Shown here: positions 1 through 7,748 of the stretch, in pieces
Layout of the letters: every line of letters starts with the position of its first letter
Position numbering within the stretch: position 1 is the first letter of the stretch
Origin: Brevundimonas naejangsanensis DSM 23858
GTDB lineage: Bacteria; Pseudomonadota; Alphaproteobacteria; Caulobacterales; Caulobacteraceae
Assembly (NCBI RefSeq): GCF_000421705.1
Contig: NZ_ATXN01000002.1
Location: 1,240,001 to 1,304,000, forward strand
Direction of reading: 5' to 3'
Length of the DNA: 64,000 nt
Position numbers and translations under genes: made by a program
The notes under the pieces: model-generated
Seen by the model: the letters and a program-made list of their open reading frames with translations, nothing else
What the model was told of the DNA's origin: nothing
Database searches by the model: none

Positions 1-2802
1 CGTTTCAAAATCCGGCGCCCCGACCGCTGCAGCCAGACGCTTCTGAAAGCCCGGCGGCTCCTGATCGGGGTCGTTCTTATCCTCGAAAGCGCAGGCGGTT
101 AGTTGTGACAGCTGTTGATGCATGCGCCAGCTGTCGGCCAGCACAGGGTCGTCCTTCAGCGCCTCCAGCGTCGAGACGGTCAGGGGCCGGCCCGCCGCCC
201 CCGCCATCAGCTGGCGGTATTGGCCGACGAACTCGGCGTCCACCTGAGCTCCCGCCGACAGCTTCAGGTCCCAGAAGCCCTTGGCCGCCCGTTCGCGCTC
301 CATCAGGTCGCGCATCGCCCGCACTTCGCGCGCGGTTTGCGCAGCATCCCTGGGCCGCCGCAAGGCCTCGTCCAGCGCCGCCGTGACCTCGGCGCCGAAG
401 CCGTCGTCGCTGGCCCACACCACGCGCGCGCGGGTCAGGGCCATGTATTCCCAGGTATCGGCCTCTTCGCCGTAATAGGCGCGCAGGGTCTCCAGCCGCA
501 CCGAGACCGGCCCCTTCGAACCCGTGGGCCGCAGGCGCATGTCGACCTCATACAGACCACCCTCGGCGGTGTGGGCGGACAGGGCGGCAATGAGCCGCTG
601 GGTGAAACGGCCATAGAAGGTCTCGGCGCTCCAGCCGCGCCCGGCGGACACGGCCTCGGGCGGCGCCGCATAGACGGTCATCAGGTCCAGGTCCGAGCCC
701 GCCGACATCTCGCGCGAGCCCGCCTTGCCCAGGGCGACGACGGCGACCGCGCCCGCCAGCGCTCCGCCCAGACGCTCGGCCTCCTTCAAGGCCGCCGGGG
801 CCAGCGCCCGCATACAGGCCTCGGCCATATCGGTATTGGCGCGCCCCGCCTCTTCCGGTCCCGCGCGGCCGGTGATGGTGTGCATGCCGATGCGGAAGAC
901 CTGTTCGCGATGCTGGCGGCGCACCACGTTCATCGCCTCCTCGAAATCGGTCGCGGCGGCGGCCTCGGCCAGAAGCTGGCCGACGACGCCCGAGTCAGCG
1001 TCCAGGTCCGTCAGGAAGCGCGCATCCAGCACCCCGTCCAGCGCCTGCGGACGCCGCCCCAGCATCCGCGCCAGTCGTGGCGCAAAGGCCATCACCTCGA
1101 CCACCAGTTCGAACAGCTTGGGCTGGTTCAGGAACAGGGCCTGCACCTGCACCCCGGCGCTGAGCCCGGCAAAGAAGACGGCGAACCGACGGAAGGCCGC
1201 GTCCGGGGCCCCCGTCTTGGCCACCGCCGTCAGCAGTTGCGGCGCCAACCGGGTGAACAGCTCGCGTCCCCGCGCCGTGCGCGTCGCCTGAATACGGCCG
1301 TGATGCCAGCTGCGGATCGTATCGGACACGCTGGCGGGCTCGGAGAAGCCCATGCGGGCCAACGTCTCCAGCGTGCCGGGGTCGTTCTCCACCCCGGTGA
1401 AGACGAGGCTGCCATAGGGAGAGGAAAGGTCTTCGCCCCCCTCGAACAGTTCGCCGTAGCGGGCGTTGACCCGCACCAACAGGCGCTCGATCCCGCCGTC
1501 GAAGGCCGCCAGATCGCCCTGCCCCGCCAGAGCCGCCACATCGGCGCGGCGTTCAGGATCGACGGGCAGGATATGCGTCTGTTCGTCCGCCAGCATCTGA
1601 GCCCGGTGCTCCAGCGCGCGCAGCTCGACATAGGCGGCGCGCAGTTCGTCGCGCGCCTCGGGGCTGACATGACCCGCCTTGGTCAGGGCGTCCAGCGCCT
1701 CCAGGGTGCGCGGCGAGCGCAAGGCCCGGTTCCGCCCGCCCAGGATCAGCTGCTGGGTCTGGACGTAGAACTCGATCTCACGGATGCCGCCGCGACCCAG
1801 CTTCAGATTGGCGCCCGCCGCCTCCAGCCCCTCGCCGGTTTTGTGGACGTGGATCTGTTTCTTGATCGACTGGATGTCGAGCACCGCCTGATAGTCCAGA
1901 CTGCGGCGCCAGATGTAGGGGACCAGCGCCTTCAGGAAGTTGGCGCCCTCGGCCGCATCGCCCGCGCAGACGCGGGCCTTGATAAAGGCCGCTCGCTCCC
2001 AGTTCTGGCCGACGGATTCATAGTAGGCCAGCGCCATCGGCGCCGCGACTGCCGGCGGGGTCGAGGACGGGTCCGGCCGCAGCCGCAGATCGACCCGAAA
2101 GACGTAACCGTCCGCCGTCCGCTCGGCCAACAGGGCCGTCAGCCCCTGCGCCAGACGGTTGACGAAGCCCTGCATCTCCACGCCTTCCGACAGGGCGGTT
2201 TCAAGCGCTTCCGGCTCGTAAAACAGCGACAGGTCGATGTCCGAGGAGTAGTTCAGCTCGAACGCCCCGCCCTTGCCCATCGCCAGAACGAACAGGCCCG
2301 GAACCGGCCCGCGTGGATCGTCGGGCGTCGAGATCAGCCGCCCGCGACGGCTCCAGTCGTCGGCGATGATCCGAAGCGCCGCGCGCGCCGATGCATCGGC
2401 GAAGCGCGACAGGGCGCCCGTCACCTGATCCAGATCCCAGACGCCGCCCAGGTCGCACAGGGCCGTCAGAAGGTGCAGTTCCGCCTTCAGATGACGCAGC
2501 GTCGCCTTGGCCTCGTCCGGCGCGCCGGTCAGGGCGTCCGTCGCCGCCAGAATCTCCGCCTGCCGCGCCTCGGGATCGCTGTCCAGCGTCCGTCGTAGCC
2601 GATCCGGCCAGCGCCGCGCCAGCCCGGCCAGATAGGGCGAGGCGGCGAAGACGGGCTCCAGCGCGCCCCACGCCGCATCCAGCGTCGCGCGCCAGCCGTC
2701 GGCTTCCGCCACTTGAGCCAGTCGTTCATGCAGGCGCGCCGCCGCCTCTGCGTCGCGTACGGGACCGCAGGCCTGCAACCGTCCCGCCAGACCTTCGCTC
2801 AC
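1..2802 (-). CDS. glnE: Bifunctional glutamine synthetase adenylyltransferase/deadenylyltransferase, C-terminus off the window
   Basis: GlnE attaches AMP to glutamine synthetase and removes it again in response to PII and glutamine, setting nitrogen assimilation in the cytoplasm. 934 codons are visible; the family is about 950-985 residues, so only a short C-terminal piece is missing. Two nucleotidyltransferase cores are readable: GKGGAFELNYSSDIDLS near residue 175 (deadenylylation half) and GKAGSREMSAGSDLDLM near residue 690 (adenylylation half), each with the expected Asp-x-Asp. The start is a GTG whose first bases overlap the stop of the upstream sensor kinase (GTGA, 4 bp), suggesting translational coupling. 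Linkage to a sensor kinase rather than to glnB or glnA is notable. Confidence 0.95.
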   Translation of the reverse strand, partial: MSEGLAGRLQACGPVRDAEAAARLHERLAQVAEADGWRATLDAAWGALEPVFAASPYLAGLARRWPDRLRRTLDSDPEARQAEILAATDALTGAPDEAKATLRHLKAELHLLTALCDLGGVWDLDQVTGALSRFADASARAALRIIADDWSRRGRLISTPDDPRGPVPGLFVLAMGKGGAFELNYSSDIDLSLFYEPEALETALSEGVEMQGFVNRLAQGLTALLAERTADGYVFRVDLRLRPDPSSTPPAVAAPMALAYYESVGQNWERAAFIKARVCAGDAAEGANFLKALVPYIWRRSLDYQAVLDIQSIKKQIHVHKTGEGLEAAGANLKLGRGGIREIEFYVQTQQLILGGRNRALRSPRTLEALDALTKAGHVSPEARDELRAAYVELRALEHRAQMLADEQTHILPVDPERRADVAALAGQGDLAAFDGGIERLLVRVNARYGELFEGGEDLSSPYGSLVFTGVENDPGTLETLARMGFSEPASVSDTIRSWHHGRIQATRTARGRELFTRLAPQLLTAVAKTGAPDAAFRRFAVFFAGLSAGVQVQALFLNQPKLFELVVEVMAFAPRLARMLGRRPQALDGVLDARFLTDLDADSGVVGQLLAEAAAATDFEEAMNVVRRQHREQVFRIGMHTITGRAGPEEAGRANTDMAEACMRALAPAALKEAERLGGALAGAVAVVALGKAGSREMSAGSDLDLMTVYAAPPEAVSAGRGWSAETFYGRFTQRLIAALSAHTAEGGLYEVDMRLRPTGSKGPVSVRLETLRAYYGEEADTWEYMALTRARVVWASDDGFGAEVTAALDEALRRPRDAAQTAREVRAMRDLMERERAAKGFWDLKLSAGAQVDAEFVGQYRQLMAGAAGRPLTVSTLEALKDDPVLADSWRMHQQLSQLTACAFEDKNDPDQEPPGFQKRLAAAVGAPDFET

Positions 2803-4214
2803 GCCTCGACCTCTGGCGCCCGCGTGGCGGCGGGCAGGATCAGGGCCACGCGCAAACCCGGCCCGCGTCCGTCATAGACGCCCGGTCCCTCGTCCAGCTG
2901 GATACGGCCGCCGTGCGCCTCGGCTACCGCCGTGACCAGCGACAGACCCAGCCCCGAGCCCGGCTCGGTGCGGCTGTTGTCCAGCCGCACGAAGCGTTGC
3001 AGCACGCGCTCGCGGTCTCCGTCCGGCACGCCCGGCCCGTTGTCGGTGACCGAGAACTCCACATCGCCCGACGAGCGCCGCCGCGCACGGAACATCACCG
3101 CCCCGCCTTCGGGGGTATATTTGACGGCGTTGTCGATCAGATTCGCGAGCGCCTGGGCCAGGAAGGGCTGGTTGCCCTCGATCATCAGCCCCCTCTCGAT
3201 CTCGGCGGCGAACTCCAGCCCCTTGTCCTCGCCCGCCGGTTCATAGAGCTCGGCCATGTCGGCCGCCAGATCGGCGGCGTCGAACACCTTGGGCTCAGGC
3301 GCCCCGCCCGCCTGCAGTCGGGCGATGGCCAGTACGGTGTTGAAGGTCTTGAGCAGGGCGTCGGCTTCATCCAGCGCCACGCTGAGGGCGTCGACGCCCG
3401 AGGTCCGCCCCGCCTCGGCGTCGATCAGGGCTACCTCCATCTTGGCCTTCATCCGGTTCAGCGGCGTGCGCAGGTCGTGGGCGATGGCGTCGCCGGCATG
3501 GCGGATCGAGGCCATCGAGCCTTCCAGCCGGTCCAGCATGCCGTTCAGACCCTCGGCCAGTTCGTCCAATTCATCGCCGGAATGACGGATGGGCACGCGC
3601 GCCTTCAGATCGCCCTCCTGAACCGCCGTGACCACGCGGTTCAGCCCGGCCATCGCCCGCTCGACGCGACGGCTGATCCACAGCCCGCCGCCGACGCCCA
3701 GCACCAGCACCATGACCATCGCGCCCCACAGAGCCTGGGTCAGCCGCGCCAGATAGGCCTCGATGTCGCCGATGTCCTCGCCCACGAACAGGTGTTCGCC
3801 GCCTGACAGCGAGGTGTTGACACCGATCGACTGACGGCGCCGGACGCGACCGTCCTCGTCCGTATCGGTCAGTCGGAAGCTGTCCCACTGCCCCGGCTTC
3901 ACCCCGTCGGGCACGTCGGTGATGTTGGCGGTGATGATGCGGCCCTCGGCGTCCTTGAAGACATAGAGGTAGGGCCCGTGGCGGATCGCCCGTTCGACCA
4001 GCGCCTGATTCAGAGCGTCTCGGCCGCGCGTGCGATAGATGGCGGTCAGACTATCGACCTCGCCCTGCACGCTCGTCTCGGCCCGCGTCCGCGCCTCGGA
4101 CGCCGAAGCGAAATAGACATAAGCCAGCACCGCGCTGGCCGTCGCCACGAACAGCGCCAGAAACAGCAGCGTCAGCCGAAAGGGCGTACGCCGAAAGAGC
4201 GAGGGGAGTTTCAC
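2799..4214 (-). CDS. Membrane sensor histidine kinase (HAMP, HisKA, HATPase), partner of the regulator at 4687-5358
   Basis: 471 aa. Membrane segments lie near residues 13-35 and 162-182 with a periplasmic sensor loop between them, then a HAMP linker (about 183-235), the H-box HDLRTPLNRMK with phospho-acceptor His246, the N-box NLIDNAVKYTPEGG (358-371), the G1 box DNGPGVP (391-397) and the G2 box GSGLGLSL (419-426). It should phosphorylate the OmpR-type regulator encoded upstream. Start is GTG at 4214, whose GTGA overlaps the stop of the DUF559 gene. Its apparent Shine-Dalgarno (GGGGAGGGAG, about 10 nt upstream) is part of a repeat arm, so kinase translation now depends on inserted sequence. 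The signal sensed cannot be told from sequence; nearby htrA suggests envelope stress (inference). Confidence 0.93.
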   Translation of the reverse strand: MKLPSLFRRTPFRLTLLFLALFVATASAVLAYVYFASASEARTRAETSVQGEVDSLTAIYRTRGRDALNQALVERAIRHGPYLYVFKDAEGRIITANITDVPDGVKPGQWDSFRLTDTDEDGRVRRRQSIGVNTSLSGGEHLFVGEDIGDIEAYLARLTQALWGAMVMVLVLGVGGGLWISRRVERAMAGLNRVVTAVQEGDLKARVPIRHSGDELDELAEGLNGMLDRLEGSMASIRHAGDAIAHDLRTPLNRMKAKMEVALIDAEAGRTSGVDALSVALDEADALLKTFNTVLAIARLQAGGAPEPKVFDAADLAADMAELYEPAGEDKGLEFAAEIERGLMIEGNQPFLAQALANLIDNAVKYTPEGGAVMFRARRRSSGDVEFSVTDNGPGVPDGDRERVLQRFVRLDNSRTEPGSGLGLSLVTAVAEAHGGRIQLDEGPGVYDGRGPGLRVALILPAATRAPEVEA

Positions 4215-4609
4215 TTTGGCTTATCTCCCTCCCCTTCATGGGGAGGGTGGTCGCGCAGCGACCGGGTGGGGAGGGCTTCAAGCGCGCCCATTATGCCCGC
4301 CATCACGCCGTCCAGATCATCGCGAACGGCGGCGTTGTCGAATCTCAGCGTCGTGAACCCTTCGCCTGCCAGCACCGCGTCTCTCACCCTGTCCCTGTTC
4401 GTCCGCGCCTCGACCGTGTGGGTGACCCCGTCCACCTCTATGACCAAGCGCTGGTCGAAACAGACGAAGTCGAGATAATAGCCGCGAAACGGCGCCTGCC
4501 GCCGAAAATGAAACCCTTGAGCGCGCAACAGCTTCAACTGCCCCCACAGACGCGCCTCGGGCGGCGTCAGCGCCTTTCGCATGGCGCGGGCTCGAGCGAT
4601 GATCGCCAT
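4211..4609 (-). CDS. DUF559 (Vsr-like/PD-(D/E)XK fold) nuclease-like protein inside an inverted-repeat element
   Basis: 132 aa from ATG 4609; a TTG at 4618 would add three residues but sits too close to the SD. Readable DUF559 features (numbered from the TTG): TPPEARLWGQLK with Glu21, a basic FHFRRQAPFRGYYLDF stretch with Asp50, and LVIEVDGVTH with Glu61 and Asp63, the acidic set of a Vsr/PD-(D/E)XK-type nuclease. The C-terminal tail PTRSLRDHPPHEGEG is encoded by repeat arm A, and the SD (GGGGAGGG, about 10 nt upstream) comes from arm B. The gene almost exactly fills the space between the arms and sits between a response regulator and its kinase. Nuclease activity and mobility are inferences from fold and context. 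Confidence 0.88.
   Translation of the reverse strand: MAIIARARAMRKALTPPEARLWGQLKLLRAQGFHFRRQAPFRGYYLDFVCFDQRLVIEVDGVTHTVEARTNRDRVRDAVLAGEGFTTLRFDNAAVRDDLDGVMAGIMGALEALPTRSLRDHPPHEGEGDKPK
4225..4276 (+). repeat. Inverted-repeat arm A of the DUF559 element
   Basis: About 52 bp built of a short hairpin (CCCCTTCATGGGG core), a second hairpin (GGTCGCGCAGCGACC) and GGTGGGGAGGGCTT. It is nearly identical, in inverted orientation, to arm B at 4617-4673 and to the arms at 30936-31080. Read on the minus strand it encodes the tail of the DUF559 protein and supplies the purine-rich SD of the following kinase. Confidence 0.9.
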
Positions 4610-4616
4610 GATTTGC

Positions 4617-4673
4617 AAGCCCTCCCCACCCGACCGGCTGCGCCGGCCACCCTCCCCATGAAGGGGAGGGAGA
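4617..4673 (-). repeat. Inverted-repeat arm B of the DUF559 element
   Basis: Inverted copy of arm A. It has the same ends, but the middle hairpin is GGCCGGCGCAGCCGG instead of GGTCGCGCAGCGACC, so pairing is preserved while sequence differs. Its inner edge (GGGGAGGGCTT) lies about 10 nt upstream of the DUF559 ATG and acts as its SD. Its outer edge is 14 bp after the response-regulator stop. I see no clear target-site duplication outside the two arms. Confidence 0.88.
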
Positions 4674-4686
4674 AAGATTGCCCGCC

Positions 4687-5358
4687 TTACGCCTCCAGCC
4701 GGTACCCCGCGCCGCGCACGGTCTGCAGCATGGCCCTGTCGAAGCCCTTGTCGATCTTGGAGCGCAGGCGGCTGATGTGCACGTCGATGACGTTGGTCTG
4801 GGGGTCGAAGTGGTATTCCCAGACCTTCTCCAACAGCATGGTGCGCGTGACCGACTGGCCCGCGTGGCGCATCAGGAACTCCAGCAGCTGGAACTCGCGC
4901 GGCTGCAGGTCGATCTCCTGACCCTCGCGGTGGACGGTGCGGGCGATCAGGTTCATCTCCAGATCGCCGACCTTGAGCACGGTCTGGACTCCGCCCGTCT
5001 CGCGGCGACGCGACAGGGCCTCGACCCGCGCGACCAGTTCGGCCAGAGCGTAGGGCTTGACCAGATAGTCGTCGCCGCCCGCCTTCAGCCCCGTGACGCG
5101 ATCCTCGACCTCGCCGAGAGCCGACAGAAACAGCACCGGCGTCTGGTCGCCGCCCTTGCGGATGGTCTCGACCATGCCGACGCCGTCCAGGCGCGGCATC
5201 ATTCGGTCCACGACATAGACGTCGTAGCCGCCCTTCTGCGATTCCAGCAGGCCAAAGGCGCCGTCCACGGCGTGGGTGACCTCGTGCCCGGCCTCGCTCA
5301 GGCCGCGCACCATGGCGGTCGCGGCTTCAGCATCGTCCTCAACCACCAGAATACGCAT
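4687..5358 (-). CDS. OmpR/PhoB-family response regulator
   Basis: 223 aa DNA-binding regulator. The N-terminal receiver begins MRILVVEDDAEAA with the acidic pair, has the phospho-Asp in the VVDRMMPR stretch near residue 51, and the conserved Lys in VKPYALAEL near residue 100. The C-terminal winged helix contains LQPREFQLLEFLMRH and INVxxLRxKID-like residues and ends RGAGYRLEA. ATG 5358 is chosen because GGGAGG lies 6 nt upstream; an in-frame TTG four codons earlier overlaps that SD. It was presumably adjacent to its kinase at 2799-4214 before the DUF559 element separated them. A terminator-like hairpin lies directly in front of it, downstream of htrA. Confidence 0.94.
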   Translation of the reverse strand: MRILVVEDDAEAATAMVRGLSEAGHEVTHAVDGAFGLLESQKGGYDVYVVDRMMPRLDGVGMVETIRKGGDQTPVLFLSALGEVEDRVTGLKAGGDDYLVKPYALAELVARVEALSRRRETGGVQTVLKVGDLEMNLIARTVHREGQEIDLQPREFQLLEFLMRHAGQSVTRTMLLEKVWEYHFDPQTNVIDVHISRLRSKIDKGFDRAMLQTVRGAGYRLEA

Positions 5359-5368
5359 GCAGCCTCCC

Positions 5369-5406
5369 AAAAAAGATTCGGCGGCGATGTTAGCGCATCG
5401 CCGCCG
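5369..5406 (-). terminator. Intrinsic terminator/attenuator between htrA and the response regulator
   Basis: On the minus strand an 11-bp perfect stem (CGGCGGCGATG with CATCGCCGCCG, 6-nt loop) is followed by AATC and TTTTTT. The T-run abuts the GGGAGG SD of the regulator, so the structure both ends htrA transcripts and sits in the leader of any readthrough message. Confidence 0.8.
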
Positions 5407-5423
5407 ATCCCGTGAGTTACGCC

Positions 5424-6968
5424 TTATTCAGACTTGGCGAAGGGCAGAACCACCGAGGAGTTGGTTCCCTGCACCCGGATCAGCAGGAAGACCCCCGGCC
5501 TTCCCGCTGACCGCGCCTCATCCACGGCCGCCTTCAGATCGGCCTCAGAGCGAACCACGCGGTTGTTCGCCCGCTGGATCACCGTGCCGACCGGCAGCCG
5601 CATCTTGCCCGCTTCCGAGCGCGGCGCGACGGCGGTGACCACCACGCCTTCCATGTCGTTGGGGATGGCGTAGCGCTGGCGCAGGGCCGAGGTGATCGGC
5701 GTAACCGTCAGGCCCTCGATCGACTGGCCGACGACGCCGCTGTCGCCCGGCTGCGGGCTGGCATCGTCGCCGCCGTTCAGTTCCGCCTCAGACGGGCGGG
5801 CGCCCGCACGGATATTCAGCGTCTGACGCTTGCCGTCACGCAGGATTTCCAGCCGCAGCGTATCGCCCGGCCGTGCGCGGGCCACGCGACGGGTCAGTTC
5901 GGTCGAGCTGTCGACCGCCTCGCCGTTCACGCTGGTGACCACGTCGCCGACCTTCATGCCGCCGCGCTCGCCAGGCGTGCCCGCCGTGACTTCGGCGACA
6001 TAGGCGCCCTTGGTGTCCTCGTTCAGGCCCAGAGCGGCCGCCGCATCCTTGGACAGGGTCTGGATCTGCACGCCCAGATAGCCGCGCTCCACGCTTTCGC
6101 CGCGCATCAGCTTGTCAGTGACCGCCTTGGCCGTGGTCGCGGGAATGGCGAAACCGATGCCGACCGAACCGCCCGACGGCGAGAAGATCGCCGTGTTCAC
6201 GCCGATGACACGGCCGTAGATGTCAAAGGTCGGTCCGCCCGAGTTGCCCCGGTTGATGGCGGCGTCGATCTGCAGATAGTCGACATAGGCGCTGGACTGG
6301 TCCTGGAGATCGCGCGAGCGCGCCGAAACGATGCCCGCCGTCGCCGTGCCGCCCAGACCGAACGGGTTGCCGACCGCGATGACCCAGTCGCCGACGCGCG
6401 GCTCCGACTGCTCTTCGAACGAGACGAAGGGGAAACCGGCGCCCTCGACCTTGATGACGGCAAGGTCGGTGTTCTCGTCACGACCAATCAGCTTGCCTTT
6501 CAGCTCGCGGCCGTCGCTGAGCTTGACGCTGATCTCCTCGGCGTTCTCGACGACATGGTTGTTGGTGACGATAAAACCGTCGCCCGAGATGAAGAAGCCC
6601 GACCCGGCCCCGGCGGCCAGCTGGGTGTTGTCTTCGCCTTCAGCCGAGCCGCCCGGCGCGCCGGGGATCGGTACGGCGCCGAAACCCGGAATCTGGAACA
6701 TGCCGCGCGGACGCTGGACGCGGGTCTTAACGTCGATCTGCACCACGGCGGGGGCGACCTGCTGGAAGATGTCGGCAAAGCTGAGCGGCGCGCCCTGCGG
6801 CGGCGCAAAAGCCACGGCTCCGGCCCCGGCCGAAGGGACCAACTGTCCGACCCTGGCGGCGGGCGCCGCCTCGGCGCCGGGCCAGGTGATGACCCCGCCC
6901 GCCGTCGCGGCGGCGGCGAAGGTCAGGCCGACAGCGGCCCCCAGAATGAACTCCTTGCGTTTCAGCAT
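5424..6968 (-). CDS. degP: HtrA/DegP-family periplasmic serine protease (Do-like)
   Basis: 514 aa, typical for a Do-family protease: it degrades and chaperones misfolded envelope proteins. An N-terminal hydrophobic export segment (residues 7-27) is followed by a trypsin-like domain with catalytic His138 (TNNHVVENAEE), Asp168 (DENTDLAVIK) and Ser243 (NRGNSGGPTF), then two PDZ domains (about 300-390 and 425-505). ATG 6968 with AAGGA upstream starts the natural signal sequence; a GTG at 7050-7052 would add 28 unlikely residues. It lies upstream of an OmpR-type regulator and kinase on the same strand, the arrangement expected for an envelope-stress module, but a terminator separates them. The gene symbol is a family-level assignment; DegQ or MucD is equally possible. 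Confidence 0.93.
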   Translation of the reverse strand: MLKRKEFILGAAVGLTFAAAATAGGVITWPGAEAAPAARVGQLVPSAGAGAVAFAPPQGAPLSFADIFQQVAPAVVQIDVKTRVQRPRGMFQIPGFGAVPIPGAPGGSAEGEDNTQLAAGAGSGFFISGDGFIVTNNHVVENAEEISVKLSDGRELKGKLIGRDENTDLAVIKVEGAGFPFVSFEEQSEPRVGDWVIAVGNPFGLGGTATAGIVSARSRDLQDQSSAYVDYLQIDAAINRGNSGGPTFDIYGRVIGVNTAIFSPSGGSVGIGFAIPATTAKAVTDKLMRGESVERGYLGVQIQTLSKDAAAALGLNEDTKGAYVAEVTAGTPGERGGMKVGDVVTSVNGEAVDSSTELTRRVARARPGDTLRLEILRDGKRQTLNIRAGARPSEAELNGGDDASPQPGDSGVVGQSIEGLTVTPITSALRQRYAIPNDMEGVVVTAVAPRSEAGKMRLPVGTVIQRANNRVVRSEADLKAAVDEARSAGRPGVFLLIRVQGTNSSVVLPFAKSE

Positions 6969-7156
6969 CGTCGTCCTTGCAGTCTTTACTGGCGGATACG
7001 GAAAGCTCCGTTCGCACATGGATATAGGGCGTTTTGGCTCAAGCCAATGCACGCCGTCGCGATGATTGTTCCCGATCGTCGTTCGGCGTATGGCGCGTCT
7101 GCGTCAGGAACGCGGCGAAAGACTTGCCAAACAGATAGGAGCCAAGCCCTTTTCCG

Positions 7157-7247
7157 CTCACCCCGGCGGACGCCGGGGCCCAGTGAGACCATCATCCGCC
7201 ACACGTTTGCAGCCCAAGAACTGGATTCCGGCGTCCGCCGGGATGTG
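7157..7247. repeat. Inverted-repeat element (GGCGGACGCCGG family) in the htrA-ccmH intergenic region
   Basis: Two arms of about 27 bp (7157-7185 and 7220-7247) in inverted orientation around about 35 bp. Each arm contains its own GGCGGACGCCGG palindrome and ends CCAG. The design (two palindromic arms in inverted orientation) matches the element at 42667-42780, although the sequence differs. The rest of the roughly 300 bp between htrA and ccmH shows no convincing gene. Confidence 0.7.
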
Positions 7248-7265
7248 CGGGAGATAGGGCGGAGC

Positions 7266-7748
7266 TTAGCGCTCGGCTTCTTCGTCCGCCGTAAGCTCGG
7301 CCAGGGCGCATTCTTCTTCCGCCGTGAGAGGCGGGGCCTCGGCCGTCCCACGACGGCGCGCGCGCAGCACCAGCACCACGCCCGCCCCCGCCGCCAGGGC
7401 GAACGGGCCGAACCACAGCAGCCATGTGCCGATCCGCACCGGCGGCTGGAACAGCACATAGTCGCCATAGCGGCGGATCAGGTCGTCCTTGATCTCGTCG
7501 TCCGTTTTTCCGGCGGCGATCTGTTCGCGCACCAGACCGCGCAGGTCGGCGGCGATGCCCGCCGGGCTGTCGGCGATCGATTCATGCTGGCAGACGACGC
7601 AGCGGATATCGCCGAACAGGGCGCGGGCGCGGGCCTCCTGCGCCGGATCGGTCAGCGGCCGGTCGGGCGCGGGCGGCGGCTCGGCCAGAGCGGGCGCAGC
7701 CGTGCTGGCCAGCAGGGCGGCGGCGAACAGGGCGGCGGCGCGCCTCAT
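7266..7748 (-). CDS. ccmH: Cytochrome c biogenesis protein CcmH (CycL)
   Basis: 160 aa. A signal peptide (residues 1-22) precedes the thioredoxin-like apocytochrome reductase motif RCVVCQ with Cys50 and Cys53, the helical bundle ending IRRYGDYVLFQPPV, and one C-terminal membrane helix (about 110-130) anchoring it to the periplasmic face. It keeps the apocytochrome CXXCH cysteines reduced for haem attachment by CcmF. ATG 7748 overlaps the ccmF stop by 4 bp (ATGA), which fixes the start against an in-frame GTG 47 codons upstream inside ccmF. It is the last gene of the ccmI-E-F-H operon. Confidence 0.95.
   Translation of the reverse strand: MRRAAALFAAALLASTAAPALAEPPPAPDRPLTDPAQEARARALFGDIRCVVCQHESIADSPAGIAADLRGLVREQIAAGKTDDEIKDDLIRRYGDYVLFQPPVRIGTWLLWFGPFALAAGAGVVLVLRARRRGTAEAPPLTAEEECALAELTADEEAER

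Noticed and set aside
115..2598. 827-codon plus-strand open frame opposite glnE
   Set aside because: It is antisense to a gene with clear GlnE motifs and its product is a Gln/Arg/His-rich composition typical of GC-skewed shadow frames.
4211..4680. Insertion sequence or transposase around the DUF559 gene
   Set aside because: No transposase motif and no clear target-site duplication outside the arms; the element is described as a repeat/nuclease unit instead.
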